From: Ignavibacteriaceae bacterium
Lineage (GTDB): Bacteria > Bacteroidota > Ignavibacteria > Ignavibacteriales > Ignavibacteriaceae
Reading direction: 5' to 3'
DNA: 64,000 nt
Assembly (NCBI GenBank): GCA_008933765.1
Contig: WBUK01000002.1
Location: 186,001-250,000 of the forward strand
This document shows positions 43,630-52,645 of the stretch, one piece after another. The position numbers were made by a program, and so were the translations under genes. Numbering within the stretch: position 1 is the first letter of the stretch; every line of letters starts with the position of its first letter. The notes under the pieces were generated by a model, which worked only from the letters and a program-made list of their open reading frames with translations, had not been told where the DNA came from and did not search any database.

Positions 43630-45042
43630 ATGACTAACGAAGAACTTTTAGATCAATCTTTCAGAGATTCGATCGGTACAGTTAAGAAGGATGGTAAAAG
43701 AAACTGGATTTACCCTAAGAAGCCGAAAGGATGGTACTACAACGCCAGAACACTTCTTAGCATATTTTTGCTGGCTTTTATGTTTGGGATGCCTTTCATA
43801 AAAGTACATGGTGAACCGTTGCTTTTATTTAATATTTTTGAGCGAAAATTCATCATCTTCGGGATGTTTTTCGGTCCTTACGATTTCCATATTTTTCTTC
43901 TGGCATTCGTTGCTCTTGTTGTGTTTGTTATTCTGTTCACTGCGATTTATGGGCGAATTTTTTGCGGATGGCTCTGCCCCCAGACTATTTTTATGGAAAT
44001 GGTGTTCCGCAAAATCGAGTATTGGATCGAAGGTGATTTCAGAGACCAGCGGAAATTAGCCTCTTCACCCTGGAACAAAGAAAAAATTCTGAAGAAGGGA
44101 GCTAAATGGGCTATATTTCTCGGCATTTCATACCTGATTGCGCACACCGTGATGGCATACCTTGTCGGAATAGATGAGGTAAAAGAAATAGTTTCTTCCT
44201 CACCGGCTGAGCGCCCTGCGGGCTTTCTTGCTATGAATGCTTTCACCGGAATTTTCTTTTTCATTTTTGCATGGTTTCGCGAGCAGGCTTGCATTATGGT
44301 TTGCCCCTACGGCAGGCTTCAAGGGGTGCTTCTTGATGAAAACTCACTGGCTGTCACTTACGATTTTGTAAGAGGAGAACCGCGCGGCAGGCTTTCAAGA
44401 CAAATTGAAGTGGATGAACCACCTAAAGGTGATTGTGTTGATTGCCACCTATGTGTGGATGTCTGCCCGACAGGGATTGACATCAGAAATGGCATCCAGA
44501 TGGAGTGCGTTAACTGCACGGCATGCATGGACGCCTGTGACGAAGTTATGGTAAAGATCGATAAACCCAAAGGATTAATAAGGTTAGATTCTCTCACCGG
44601 AGTGAGAACCGGAAAAAGGTTCAGTTTTACAGCAAGGGTTTGGATTTACTCGGTTGTACTTTTTATTCTCGTTTCTATTGTTACGGTGTTGATGATTAAC
44701 AGAACCGATTTGGATGTAAGCATTTTAAGAACTCCCGGAATGCTCTATCAGGATCAGCCTAATAACAAGATTAGTAACCTTTACAATTTCCATATTATTA
44801 ACAAAACCTTTTACGACCAGAAAATCGAACTGAAAGTTAAAGGGTTACCGGCGGAAATTAAAATACTCGGCGGCAATTCAACAGTTAAACCACTCGAAGT
44901 GTATGAGGGGAGATTCATGCTTTTGGTAAACAAAAATGACCTGAAGGAATTGAACACTAAAATTCAAATTGCGGCTTATCAAAACGGCGAAGAAATTAAA
45001 ACCGTTAATACTTCGTTTCTTGGCAAGTATGAGGAAAAATAA
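43630..45042 (+). CDS. ccoG: cbb3 assembly ferredoxin-like protein CcoG (FixG/RdxA)
   Basis: A 470-residue membrane Fe-S protein that reduces Cu(II) for cbb3 assembly. About five helices with CGWLCPQTIFMEMVFRK between, the ACIMVCPYGRLQ block, and two 4Fe-4S sites, CVDCHLCVDVCP and CVNCTACMDAC. The C-terminal third is an Ig-like periplasmic domain (IG/FixG_C). Length and order match the family. It shares one-base/ATGA-type overlap with ccoH. It has its own long upstream spacer but no FNR-like box I can find. Confidence 0.95.
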   Translation: MTNEELLDQSFRDSIGTVKKDGKRNWIYPKKPKGWYYNARTLLSIFLLAFMFGMPFIKVHGEPLLLFNIFERKFIIFGMFFGPYDFHIFLLAFVALVVFVILFTAIYGRIFCGWLCPQTIFMEMVFRKIEYWIEGDFRDQRKLASSPWNKEKILKKGAKWAIFLGISYLIAHTVMAYLVGIDEVKEIVSSSPAERPAGFLAMNAFTGIFFFIFAWFREQACIMVCPYGRLQGVLLDENSLAVTYDFVRGEPRGRLSRQIEVDEPPKGDCVDCHLCVDVCPTGIDIRNGIQMECVNCTACMDACDEVMVKIDKPKGLIRLDSLTGVRTGKRFSFTARVWIYSVVLFILVSIVTVLMINRTDLDVSILRTPGMLYQDQPNNKISNLYNFHIINKTFYDQKIELKVKGLPAEIKILGGNSTVKPLEVYEGRFMLLVNKNDLKELNTKIQIAAYQNGEEIKTVNTSFLGKYEEK

Positions 45043-45488
45043 TGAGTAAATTTCATTGGGGGCACGGAATTGCAATATTTCTTGTCCTCTTCACAATATT
45101 AACCATTTCTGTCGTGGTGTTTGCGTTTTCGCAAAAAGTTGATTTAGTTACTGACAACTACTACGAAAAAGAACTTAAATATGAAGATGAAATAGCAGGT
45201 TTGAAGCGGGGATTAGAGTACAAAGATTCACTGATTATCACTTTAGTTAAAAATGACTTAAAAATCAGCTATCCTTTTGCATTTTACGGGATAAAAGCAT
45301 CGGGGAAAATTCATCTTTATAAACCGGACCGGCGAGTTTTAGATCAGGAAATTGCCGTGAATTATGACCAGGCAGGGAATCAAATTATTGATATGACAAA
45401 TCAGGGTAGGGGTGTTTGGAAAGTTACTATCGATTTGAACGACGGTAAAGAAGACTATCTCTTTCAAAAAAGGATTTATTTAGAGTAG
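45042..45488 (+). CDS. ccoH: cbb3 assembly protein CcoH (FixH)
   Basis: A 148-residue protein with one N-terminal helix (about 7-29, HGIAIFLVLFTILTISVVVF) and then the VTDNYYEKELKYEDEI motif that marks FixH. A beta-rich periplasmic domain follows and ends in RIYLE. It is needed for stable cbb3 assembly. The start overlaps ccoG; the next gene is two bases downstream. Confidence 0.9.
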   Translation: MSKFHWGHGIAIFLVLFTILTISVVVFAFSQKVDLVTDNYYEKELKYEDEIAGLKRGLEYKDSLIITLVKNDLKISYPFAFYGIKASGKIHLYKPDRRVLDQEIAVNYDQAGNQIIDMTNQGRGVWKVTIDLNDGKEDYLFQKRIYLE

Positions 45489-45490
45489 AA

Positions 45491-46207
45491 ATGTTTCTTT
45501 TATCCGGTTTCGTGCTTGGTTTATTTGGTAGTCTCCATTGTATCGGGATGTGCGGGCCCATTGTGTTGGCTATAAGTGCCGGCAGAGCAAGTGCTGTTAA
45601 AATGGTTACTCAAAGGTCTTTTTATCACCTTGGAAGAGCTGTAACTTATGCGCTTCTTGGTGCCATTTTTGGCTTACTGGGAACGCACATAAAACTTACA
45701 GGAATGCAGCAGGGTGCAACTATCTTAATAGGTGCCCTTATTGTTGTTTGGATTATTTTGCCGAGATCGGTCAAAAATCGTTTGGGCAGGTTATCAATCG
45801 TGAGAAATTACAATGAACGGATAAAAGAGGTGCTTTCACGGGTTATCAGAAGAGGGGACTCCAAACCTTTTTTCGTTATTGGGTTGGTGAATGGTTTCCT
45901 TCCGTGTGGTTTGGTTTATGCAGGTTTAGCAGGGGCAGTAACATCAGGCTCTCCGTTTACGGGTGCTTTGTATATGTTTTTGTTCGGATTAGGCACAATC
46001 CCTGCGCTTTTTGCTTTTTCTTTCCTGCCGCAATTAAGAAAATATCTGCCTAAAATTAACTCCAGAAAACTGATACCTACACTGGCTTTTATGCTTGGGG
46101 TTATTTTTATTCTCCGCGGATTAAACCTCGGGATACCGTTTATCAGTCCAAAGTTTGACACTTCAAAGAGTATCGAGCATTACTCTCATCCTGGAATGCA
46201 CTATTAA
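45491..46207 (+). CDS. SafE/DsbD_2-like membrane protein, probable cbb3 copper factor
   Basis: Six helices in 238 residues with paired cysteines in GSLHCIGMCGPIV and NGFLPCGLVYAG, the pattern of the DsbD_2 (PF13386) proteins often annotated as TauE/SafE sulfite exporters. In cbb3 clusters this family is linked to copper supply for the oxidase, so sulfite export is unlikely here. It is the last gene of the cco run; a hairpin with a short T-run follows at 46217. Confidence 0.85.
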   Translation: MFLLSGFVLGLFGSLHCIGMCGPIVLAISAGRASAVKMVTQRSFYHLGRAVTYALLGAIFGLLGTHIKLTGMQQGATILIGALIVVWIILPRSVKNRLGRLSIVRNYNERIKEVLSRVIRRGDSKPFFVIGLVNGFLPCGLVYAGLAGAVTSGSPFTGALYMFLFGLGTIPALFAFSFLPQLRKYLPKINSRKLIPTLAFMLGVIFILRGLNLGIPFISPKFDTSKSIEHYSHPGMHY

Positions 46208-46216
46208 CCGGCTATT

Positions 46217-46248
46217 AAGAAGCCTTCTTGTTGTTGTTGGCTTCTTTT
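46217..46248 (+). terminator. Hairpin after the cco genes
   Basis: AAGAAGCC, 14-base loop rich in TTG, GGCTTCTT, then TT. An 8-bp stem of fair strength, ten bases after the SafE-like stop. The loop is large, so the call is moderate. Confidence 0.6.
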
Positions 46249-46350
46249 AAGATGTTGGCTTTATGATGTTATCTTTAAGTTGTTTGCTTTATGATGTTGG
46301 CTTTAAGTTGCCGGATGTAAAGTTGTTGTCTCTGAAGATATTGGTTTGAA
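46249..46350. repeat. Imperfect GATGTTGGCTTTA repeats before porX
   Basis: GATGTTGGCTTTA occurs at about 46251 and 46292, with weaker versions (GATGTTATCTTTAAGTTG, GTTTGCTTTAT, GGTTTGAAGTTG) around them. The pattern fills about 100 of the 282 bases between the SafE-like gene and porX. It is not a copy of the gene end. The remaining part holds AT-rich sequence, including TAATTTTG 36 bases before porX, which may be a promoter element. Confidence 0.6.
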
Positions 46351-46489
46351 GTTGTATAATTACCCCAAGTCTCCTGTTACCCCGGCAAACCTTGTGTTAT
46401 CTTGCTGGAAGTTAGTAACGGCATTTTGGTATCAAAATTTTGTGTATATTACTTAATTTTGATTCCGCCAATCTTAAAATTTTGAGACC

Positions 46490-48058
46490 ATGAAACAAAA
46501 AACAATATTATGGGTGGACGATGAGATTGAACTTCTTCGTTCACATGTTATTTTCCTTACTGAAAAGGGATACAATGTTCTTACGGTAACCAACGGTATA
46601 GACGCACTTGAGACGATAGATGAATCTGAAGTCGATCTTGTTTTCTTAGATGAAATGATGCCGGGATTAGGCGGCTTGGAAGTGCTTGCTAAGATTAAAG
46701 ATAAAAACCCGAACATTCCAGTGGTAATGGTTACGAAGAACGAAGAAGAATCGGTTATGGTTGATGCAATAGGGAGCAAAATAGATGACTACCTGACCAA
46801 ACCGGTTAACCCAAGCCAGGTTCTGCTGGTTTGCAAGAAAATACTTGAAAAAAAGAAAATTTCAACCGAGTATGTTGCAAAAGATTACCTGCAAAATTTT
46901 AATCAAATTTCTTTCCTTTTAACGAACCAACCCGACCATCAGGATTGGATTGAAATCTATCTTAAACTTGTAAATTGGGATATTGAGTTAGACGCACACC
47001 CGGAAATCGGGCTTCGGCAAACCCTCAACGAGCAAAAGAAAGAATGCAACAAAGAGTTCAGTAGGTATATCGAAAAAAATTACAAAAACTGGGTGCACAC
47101 TAAGAACAAAGTTGACCGGCCTGTGCTCTCAGTTGATATTGTTAACGATTTTGTTATTCCTGCCCTTAAAGAGGATGATACACCGGTCTTTTTCTTTGTT
47201 TTGGACTGTCTTCGTTACGACCAATGGATGGTGATGGAGAAGTTGTTACAGGATGACTTCAGAATAGATAAAACCTTTTATTACGGTATCTTACCCTCTG
47301 CTACTTCATATTCCAGAAACGCCCTATTTGCGGGGTTATACCCCTCTGAGATTGAGCAGTATTACCCCGACCTTTGGTACGGTAACGATGATGATGAATC
47401 ATCAATGAACAAGTATGAAAAAGACCTTTTGTTGCACCAGTTAGAACGAAAAAAGGTTAAATTGCGCAATGATCTTAAATTCGTTAAAGTAATCGACCCG
47501 GAGTACGGCAGAAATTTTGAGCATAATGTTAAGTCTTTGAAAAACTCTCACTTTAATGCTATTGTAATCAATTTTCTGGATATGATTGCTCACGGGCGGT
47601 CAGATTCTGACCTGTTAAAAGAAATAGCGCCGGACGAACCGGCATATCGTTCATTGACCAACAGTTGGTTTTCGCACTCTTACCTGTTATCTACCTTCAA
47701 AGCAATTGCAGCCATGGGGAAAGCAAAAGTTTTCATAACAACGGACCACGGTAGCATTCGTGCATTAAGAGGCGCAAAAGTGCTTGGGGATAGAGAAGCT
47801 TCAACTAACCTGCGCTTTAAATATGGCAGAAATTTGAAGGTGGACGATAAGCACGCCGTATTTATTAAAGACCCCGCTGATTATAAACTCCCTCGGCGCG
47901 GTTATACTGTTAACTATATTATTGCTAAGGAAGACTACTATTTTGTCTATCCGACAGATTATCACAAATACCTGAGTTATTATAAAGATACATTTCAGCA
48001 CGGCGGAATATCTTTGGAAGAGATGATTATTCCGGTGATTACGATGGAACCTAAATGA
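46490..48058 (+). CDS. porX: PorX-type response regulator with PglZ/alkaline phosphatase domain
   Basis: In Bacteroidota PorX, with histidine kinase PorY, controls type IX secretion genes. The 522-residue protein has an N-terminal receiver domain (DD at 10-11, phospho-acceptor D54, T82-like, K104), a helical middle, and an alkaline-phosphatase-superfamily domain from about 210: FVLDCLRYD, the nucleophile Thr272 in SATSYSRNA, and TTDHGSIR. In characterised PorX this domain is a phosphodiesterase acting on oligonucleotides. No T9SS structural genes are in the window. It overlaps tsaE by four bases (ATGA), an order I recognise from relatives. Confidence 0.92.
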   Translation: MKQKTILWVDDEIELLRSHVIFLTEKGYNVLTVTNGIDALETIDESEVDLVFLDEMMPGLGGLEVLAKIKDKNPNIPVVMVTKNEEESVMVDAIGSKIDDYLTKPVNPSQVLLVCKKILEKKKISTEYVAKDYLQNFNQISFLLTNQPDHQDWIEIYLKLVNWDIELDAHPEIGLRQTLNEQKKECNKEFSRYIEKNYKNWVHTKNKVDRPVLSVDIVNDFVIPALKEDDTPVFFFVLDCLRYDQWMVMEKLLQDDFRIDKTFYYGILPSATSYSRNALFAGLYPSEIEQYYPDLWYGNDDDESSMNKYEKDLLLHQLERKKVKLRNDLKFVKVIDPEYGRNFEHNVKSLKNSHFNAIVINFLDMIAHGRSDSDLLKEIAPDEPAYRSLTNSWFSHSYLLSTFKAIAAMGKAKVFITTDHGSIRALRGAKVLGDREASTNLRFKYGRNLKVDDKHAVFIKDPADYKLPRRGYTVNYIIAKEDYYFVYPTDYHKYLSYYKDTFQHGGISLEEMIIPVITMEPK

Positions 48059-48489
48059 TTTTTAAAGCGATCGGCACCTGGGTGGTTAATTCGGAGGACG
48101 AAATGAGAAAATTGGCGGAGTCTTTCGCCGGTTTTATCACTCCCGGAACGGTTATTGCTATGATTGGAAATCTTGGTGTGGGTAAAACTTTCTTTGTTAA
48201 AGCGTTTTGCAATGCTGTCGGTGCTGACACCACTTCAAGCCCTACCTTTGCAATTGTAAATTCATATCTCGGCAGTTATCCGATTTACCACTTCGATTTT
48301 TACAGAATTAAACAGGCCGATGAACTCAGAGATGTAGGAATTGAAGAGTACCTAGCCGACGAAAGTGCTGTATCATTTTTGGAGTGGGCGGATCTTTTTC
48401 CCGAAGTTTTGCCAAAAAAACGACTGAATATCCTTTTCAAAGAAATTGATGTATCTTCAAGAGAGGTTATTGTTGAACAACTCGGCTAA
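48055..48489 (+). CDS. tsaE: TsaE, ATPase of tRNA threonylcarbamoylation
   Basis: A 144-residue P-loop ATPase that drives the TsaB-TsaD-TsaE cycle in t6A synthesis. Walker A is GNLGVGKTF (38-46); SSPTFAIVN and YHFDFYRI follow with FLEWAD, all expected. Its 3' end, IVEQLG-stop, is repeated in the spacer. tsaB follows, and tsaD is at the left end of the window. Confidence 0.95.
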   Translation: MIFKAIGTWVVNSEDEMRKLAESFAGFITPGTVIAMIGNLGVGKTFFVKAFCNAVGADTTSSPTFAIVNSYLGSYPIYHFDFYRIKQADELRDVGIEEYLADESAVSFLEWADLFPEVLPKKRLNILFKEIDVSSREVIVEQLG

Positions 48490-48565
48490 GTTGATTTTCA
48501 TCATTAAAAATCGCTTCACTTTGGCAATTTCGAGAAGAGAGGTTATTGTTGAACAACTCAGGTAA
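48459..48565 (+). repeat. Duplicated tsaE end / tsaB start junction
   Basis: Twenty-five identical bases at 48459-48483 and 48535-48559, offset 76. The first copy ends tsaE (REVIVEQLG-stop). The second ends a small frame (TTG at 48491 to TAA at 48563-48565) with REVIVEQLR-stop and also contains the start of tsaB (TTG AAC AAC TC). The first copy too holds that start, followed by an eroded tsaB-like beginning (MNNSAKLIFII against MNNSGKPVLAI). Confidence 0.88.
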
Positions 48566-49226
48566 ACCGGTCTTAGCGATTGAAACTACCGGCTCTGTCT
48601 GTTCGGTTGCTTTGTATAAAAGCAGTTCTCACTATCTGAGTGTTTCTGTCAAAATGGATAAAGCTCATTCGAAAAAGATTCTCGGTTTAATTGATTCAGC
48701 TTTTCGCGATTACGGTATGACCCCAAGGGAGATTTCCGGAGTTTGTGTTTCTGAAGGTCCCGGTTCTTTTACCGGTTTAAGACTGGGTTTCGCAGCTGCA
48801 AAAGGAATCGCTTTCGGAGCTGGTGTTGGCATCTTAAAAGTTCCGACTTTCGAGGCGTTGGCTTACGAAATTTCCTCCTTTCAGCCAAACGGTTCAAAAA
48901 ATTTGATTCTGACCAAAGCTGCTTTGGAGGAATCGTACATTTATGGTTTTGAAGTAGGCGGAGATTCAGATTCTCTTGGCTTCACAGAGACATTCCCTTT
49001 AAGTTTAACCGAAAATTCGAAAATTGAAAAAATAATCAACGAAGAGAGATACGATCGAATTTTTTCCAATATTAAATTAAATTTGCATTCAATCTCGGAA
49101 AAAACTTCTCCGGATGCCTTTTGGATTGCAAAATATGCAGAAAAAAAACTTAAATTTGCGTTTGACTCGAAAATAGATTTTGTAGATCCTTATTATTTTA
49201 AAAATTTTGTTGTAAAGGCAAAGTAA
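48546..49226 (+). CDS. tsaB: TsaB, tRNA threonylcarbamoylation partner
   Basis: A 226-residue ASKHA-fold paralogue of TsaD that scaffolds the t6A complex. It starts LAIETTGSVCSVAL and has GPGSFTGLRLGFAAAKGIA, the family's nucleotide-fold block. The C-terminal half is poorly conserved, as usual. The start is TTG; 48546 and 48549 are equally possible, and both lie in the duplicated junction segment, so the start codon itself exists twice in the DNA. Confidence 0.9.
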   Translation: MLNNSGKPVLAIETTGSVCSVALYKSSSHYLSVSVKMDKAHSKKILGLIDSAFRDYGMTPREISGVCVSEGPGSFTGLRLGFAAAKGIAFGAGVGILKVPTFEALAYEISSFQPNGSKNLILTKAALEESYIYGFEVGGDSDSLGFTETFPLSLTENSKIEKIINEERYDRIFSNIKLNLHSISEKTSPDAFWIAKYAEKKLKFAFDSKIDFVDPYYFKNFVVKAK

Positions 49227-49227
49227 A

Positions 49228-49935
49228 ATGCGTAAGCTACTTTTTATAGTTACTTCACTTGTTTTTGCTGCCTGTGGGCAGTTTAACGGGCCGAAAATTT
49301 ATTCACCCGTAACAAAATATGATTTTGGTTCCGTTGAACAAGGCACTATGGTTAAGTATAAGTTCATCGTGATTAATAATGGTGATCAGGATTTAATTAT
49401 CGATCGTGTTGTTTCATCATGTGGGTGCACAGTGGCACAACCGGAAGATTCTGTCTTAAAACCGGGGAAATCTACCCCTATTTCGGTTGAGTTTAACTCA
49501 ACCGGCAGATCAGGTGAGCAGGTAAAAACCATTAGTGTCCTTTCTAATGATGAATCAAACCCTTTGTTCCAGTTCACATTATCAGGTAATGTAATCGAGC
49601 CGCCAAAAGATGAGTTAGCGGGACCCAAAATTAAATTTGAGCAATCTCAGTACGACTTTGGCATTATCAAAGAAGGTGTTTTGGTTGAACACACTTTCAA
49701 ATTCACAAACATCGGTAAAAAAGACCTTGAAGTGCTGGATATCAGAACTTCGTGCGGCTGTACGGCAGCAACTCCGAACAAGAAATTGTTCAAACCGGGC
49801 GAAAGCGGTGAATTGAGCGTTACTTTTGACTCGAAAAATCGTTCCGGCAGAACCAGCAGAACTATCACTTTAATCTCTAACGATCCGATTGAAGAGTTCT
49901 ACACTTTAACGATTTACGCCGAAATTACACAATAG
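49228..49935 (+). CDS. DUF1573 lipoprotein, two repeats
   Basis: A 235-residue exported protein with lipobox FAACG (Cys16). Two DUF1573 Ig-like domains follow (about 28-115 and 128-230), each with the strand pattern YDFGxxxxG, a SCGCT turn (SSCGCTVAQP and TSCGCTAATP) and SNDxxxP. Such proteins are common in Bacteroidota; function is unknown, though the conserved CGC suggests a disulfide or metal site. It begins right after tsaB and ends nine bases before accD. Confidence 0.85.
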   Translation: MRKLLFIVTSLVFAACGQFNGPKIYSPVTKYDFGSVEQGTMVKYKFIVINNGDQDLIIDRVVSSCGCTVAQPEDSVLKPGKSTPISVEFNSTGRSGEQVKTISVLSNDESNPLFQFTLSGNVIEPPKDELAGPKIKFEQSQYDFGIIKEGVLVEHTFKFTNIGKKDLEVLDIRTSCGCTAATPNKKLFKPGESGELSVTFDSKNRSGRTSRTITLISNDPIEEFYTLTIYAEITQ

Positions 49936-49944
49936 AGACCCGAT

Positions 49945-50799
49945 ATGGCTTGGTTCAAAAGACAACGACAAAACATTACAACCGAAACTCCCCCAAAAGA
50001 TAACCTACCGGACGGTCTGTGGGAAAAATGCCCGCAATGTGGTGAAATTATGCACAAAAAACAGGTTGAAACTAACTTGTGGACTTGCATTAAGTGCAAC
50101 AATCACTTTAGAATCGGAAGTGCGGAATATTTCGCTATTTTGATTGATGAGGGCACTTTTAAAGAATACGACAAGAAAATGCGATCGGCTGATCCGTTAA
50201 AATTTGAGGATACAAAAAAATATACGCAGAGGATAGAGAACACGATAAAAGCTACGGGGCTGTTAGACGCTGTAAGAACAGGTACTGGAAAGCTTATGGG
50301 GCGGGATGTTGTTATCGGTTGTATGGATTTCAAATTTATTGGCGGTTCGATGGGTTCGGTGGTGGGCGAAAAGTTAGCCCGGGCTACACATCGTGCCTTA
50401 AAAGGAAAAATGCCCTTGATTATTATCAGTTCAAGCGGCGGAGCACGAATGATGGAAGGGGCGCTTTCACTTATGCAAATGGCAAAAACAAGTGCAAGAC
50501 TTGCTCAACTGGCTGACGCTAAGATTCCCTTTATTTCTGTTTTAACCGACCCCACAACAGGCGGGACAACTGCCAGCTACGCTATGTTGGGAGATGTTAT
50601 AATCGCCGAACCAAACGCTTTAATTGGATTTGCCGGGCCCCGTGTAATTAAACAAACAATAGGGAGAGACCTGCCCGAAGGCTTCCAAAGAGCCGAATTT
50701 GTGTTGGACCATGGCTTTGTGGACACTATTTCGCACAGAAAAGAGCTGAAACAAACTATTAGCAATTTTCTCGATTTTCTTCAAGTGAAGAAAGGATGA
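49945..50799 (+). CDS. accD: Acetyl-CoA carboxylase carboxyltransferase beta subunit AccD
   Basis: First committed step of fatty-acid synthesis, working with AccA, AccB and AccC. N-terminal zinc ribbon with C29, C32, C48 and C51 (CPQC, CIKC), then the carboxyltransferase core with [18 protein letters not shown] and [12 protein letters not shown]. 284 residues is standard. accA is not adjacent. Its stop overlaps panC by four bases. Confidence 0.97.
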   Translation: MAWFKRQRQNITTETPPKDNLPDGLWEKCPQCGEIMHKKQVETNLWTCIKCNNHFRIGSAEYFAILIDEGTFKEYDKKMRSADPLKFEDTKKYTQRIENTIKATGLLDAVRTGTGKLMGRDVVIGCMDFKFIGGSMGSVVGEKLARATHRALKGKMPLIIISSSGGARMMEGALSLMQMAKTSARLAQLADAKIPFISVLTDPTTGGTTASYAMLGDVIIAEPNALIGFAGPRVIKQTIGRDLPEGFQRAEFVLDHGFVDTISHRKELKQTISNFLDFLQVKKG

Positions 50800-51647
50800 A
50801 AATTGTAACCAACCCGCGGGAGATGCAGAATATTTCCCGCTCTCTTATTGTTGGAGGAAAAACGATCGGTTTCGTTCCCACTATGGGCTACTTACATGCA
50901 GGGCATCTTTCGTTGGTCAAAGCTTCCCGTGCAGAAAACGATTTTACTGTTGTCTCAATTTTTGTTAATCCCACCCAGTTTGCTCCCAATGAAGATTTTT
51001 CCAAATACCCGCGGGATATGGAAAAAGATGAAAAACTGTTAGTTGAGGAAGGGGTTGATTACCTTTTTTACCCGAGTGCTACGGATATTTATCCCTCCGG
51101 GTTTGAAACTTATGTTGAACAGGAGAAGATAGCGCATACTTTTGAAGGCGAGTTTCGCCCCACACATTTCAGAGGTGTAACCACTATTGTTTCAATACTT
51201 TTTAACATAGTGCAACCTACAAAGGCATATTTCGGGCAGAAAGACGCTCAACAGTGCGCTGTTTTAAGCAGAATGGTAAAAGACCTGTGGTTCCCGGTGG
51301 AAATGGTAGTTTGTCCAATAGTTCGTGAGGAAGACGGTTTAGCACTAAGCTCCCGCAATGTTTATTTAAACAAAATGGAAAGGCAGGAAGCCCTTATCCT
51401 TTCGAAAACAATCGAGTTTGCAAAAAATTTAATCAGGGAAGGGGAGAGGGATACAAATACAATTTCAACCCTGGCAATGGAGAACCTAGAAAAACCTGTT
51501 TCAGCAAAACCCGACTATTTCTTGGTTGTTAAATATGATTCCTTTGAATCAGTTGAAAAACTTGAACCGGGGGAGAAATATTTCTTATTGGCTGCCTGTT
51601 CAATCGGGAAAACAAGACTGATCGATAACGCAATAATTACAGTTTAA
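50796..51647 (+). CDS. panC: Pantothenate synthetase PanC
   Basis: Joins pantoate and beta-alanine with ATP to make pantothenate, the CoA precursor, which pairs logically with accD. 283 residues; [14 protein letters not shown] carries the HxGH ATP motif, [20 protein letters not shown], and ALSSRNVYL is the KMSKS-like loop. The ATG overlaps the accD stop. A hairpin follows the gene. Confidence 0.97.
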   Translation: MKIVTNPREMQNISRSLIVGGKTIGFVPTMGYLHAGHLSLVKASRAENDFTVVSIFVNPTQFAPNEDFSKYPRDMEKDEKLLVEEGVDYLFYPSATDIYPSGFETYVEQEKIAHTFEGEFRPTHFRGVTTIVSILFNIVQPTKAYFGQKDAQQCAVLSRMVKDLWFPVEMVVCPIVREEDGLALSSRNVYLNKMERQEALILSKTIEFAKNLIREGERDTNTISTLAMENLEKPVSAKPDYFLVVKYDSFESVEKLEPGEKYFLLAACSIGKTRLIDNAIITV

Positions 51648-51650
51648 TAA

Positions 51651-51691
51651 AAAAGGGTTAATCTGTTTTGTTTTAACAAATTAACCCCTTT
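51651..51691 (+). terminator. Terminator-like hairpin after panC
   Basis: GGGTTAAT, 17-base loop, ATTAACCC, flanked by A-run before and CTTT after. Four to eight bases past the panC stop. The T-run is short, so strength is unsure; it could work on either strand since panC and nagB converge. Confidence 0.65.
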
Positions 51692-51701
51692 AGGTTATAT
51701 T

Positions 51702-51792
51702 AATTTATATCTGTTTTTTAATTGTTACTTCCGTTACCAATTTATACCTGCTTTTTAATTGTTACTCCCGCTGCCAATTTATAGTTGCTTTA
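51702..51792. repeat. 37-bp intergenic tandem repeat, about 2.4 copies
   Basis: Copies at 51702-51738 and 51739-51775 are ungapped with 32 of 37 bases the same; a third part runs 51776-51792. All five differences are transitions (T to C or A to G in plus-strand order). Read on the minus strand each full copy has a GxGSNN-stop frame. It lies downstream of nagB. Confidence 0.85.
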
Positions 51793-51820
51793 GTGATTGA
51801 TAATCACCTGTAATAGCCTT

Positions 51821-52636
51821 TTAACCAACCAACTGCGAATTTGGTGACAAATTGGCTCGTTCAATATCTTTGAAATAGTTAACAGTACCCACTTTTAGTT
51901 CAACAGTTGCTGCATCATCACAAACAATAATTGCTTTTGGGTGAAGCTGCAGTGCACTGACTGTCCACATGTGGTTTACACCACCCTCTACAACATGATG
52001 AAGCGCTCTGGCTTTATTGTGCCCGGAGATTAGGATCATCACTTCGTTAGCGTTTAGCACAGTTTTTACACCGACTGTAAGAGCTGTTTTTGGCACTTTG
52101 TTTACATCGTTATCAAAAAACCGGGAGTTTGCAATAATGGTATCCTGAGTTAAAGTTTTAACCCGGGTTAAAGAACCAAAAGAAGACCCCGGTTCGTTAA
52201 AAGCGATATGCCCATCGGGACCAATTCCGCCCAGAAAAAGATTAATTCCGCCGGCTGCTTTTATTTTTTCTTCGTACAAGCGGCATTCTTCTTCCAAATT
52301 AGCTGCATTTCCGTTTAAAATATTTATGTTTTCTCTTTTAATGTCGATAAAATTGAAAAAATTATTAAACATAAAAGAGTGATAACTTTCCGGGTGGTCT
52401 TCCGGAATGCCAACATACTCATCCATGTTAAAAGTTATCACATTCTCGAACGAAACATACCCCTTTTTATGAAGTTCTATCAGATTTTTATACATTACAA
52501 GAGGGGATGAACCTGTTGGGAGCCCCAGAACAAATTTTTTCCCGGGAGTTGGGTTAAATTTTTTTATTTTTGAGGCAACAAAATTTGCAGCCCATTCCGA
52601 AACACTGTTAAAATCGGGTTGAATAATAATTCTCAT
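51821..52636 (-). CDS. nagB: Glucosamine-6-phosphate deaminase NagB
   Basis: Converts glucosamine 6-phosphate to fructose 6-phosphate and ammonia, the step after NagA (58.1 kb). 271 residues with GLPTGSSP phosphate loop, the FNMDEYVG motif, and [17 protein letters not shown] with catalytic Asp and His. The ATG has a GGAG site formed next to the duplicated end of rqcH. It is transcribed after rqcH on the minus strand. Confidence 0.95.
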   Translation of the reverse strand: MRIIIQPDFNSVSEWAANFVASKIKKFNPTPGKKFVLGLPTGSSPLVMYKNLIELHKKGYVSFENVITFNMDEYVGIPEDHPESYHSFMFNNFFNFIDIKRENINILNGNAANLEEECRLYEEKIKAAGGINLFLGGIGPDGHIAFNEPGSSFGSLTRVKTLTQDTIIANSRFFDNDVNKVPKTALTVGVKTVLNANEVMILISGHNKARALHHVVEGGVNHMWTVSALQLHPKAIIVCDDAATVELKVGTVNYFKDIERANLSPNSQLVG

Positions 52637-52645
52637 TAATTCTCC

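Noticed and set aside
45491..46207. Sulfite exporter role for the SafE-like gene
   Set aside because: Context is the cbb3 assembly cluster and the paired cysteines fit the DsbD_2 copper-related group better.
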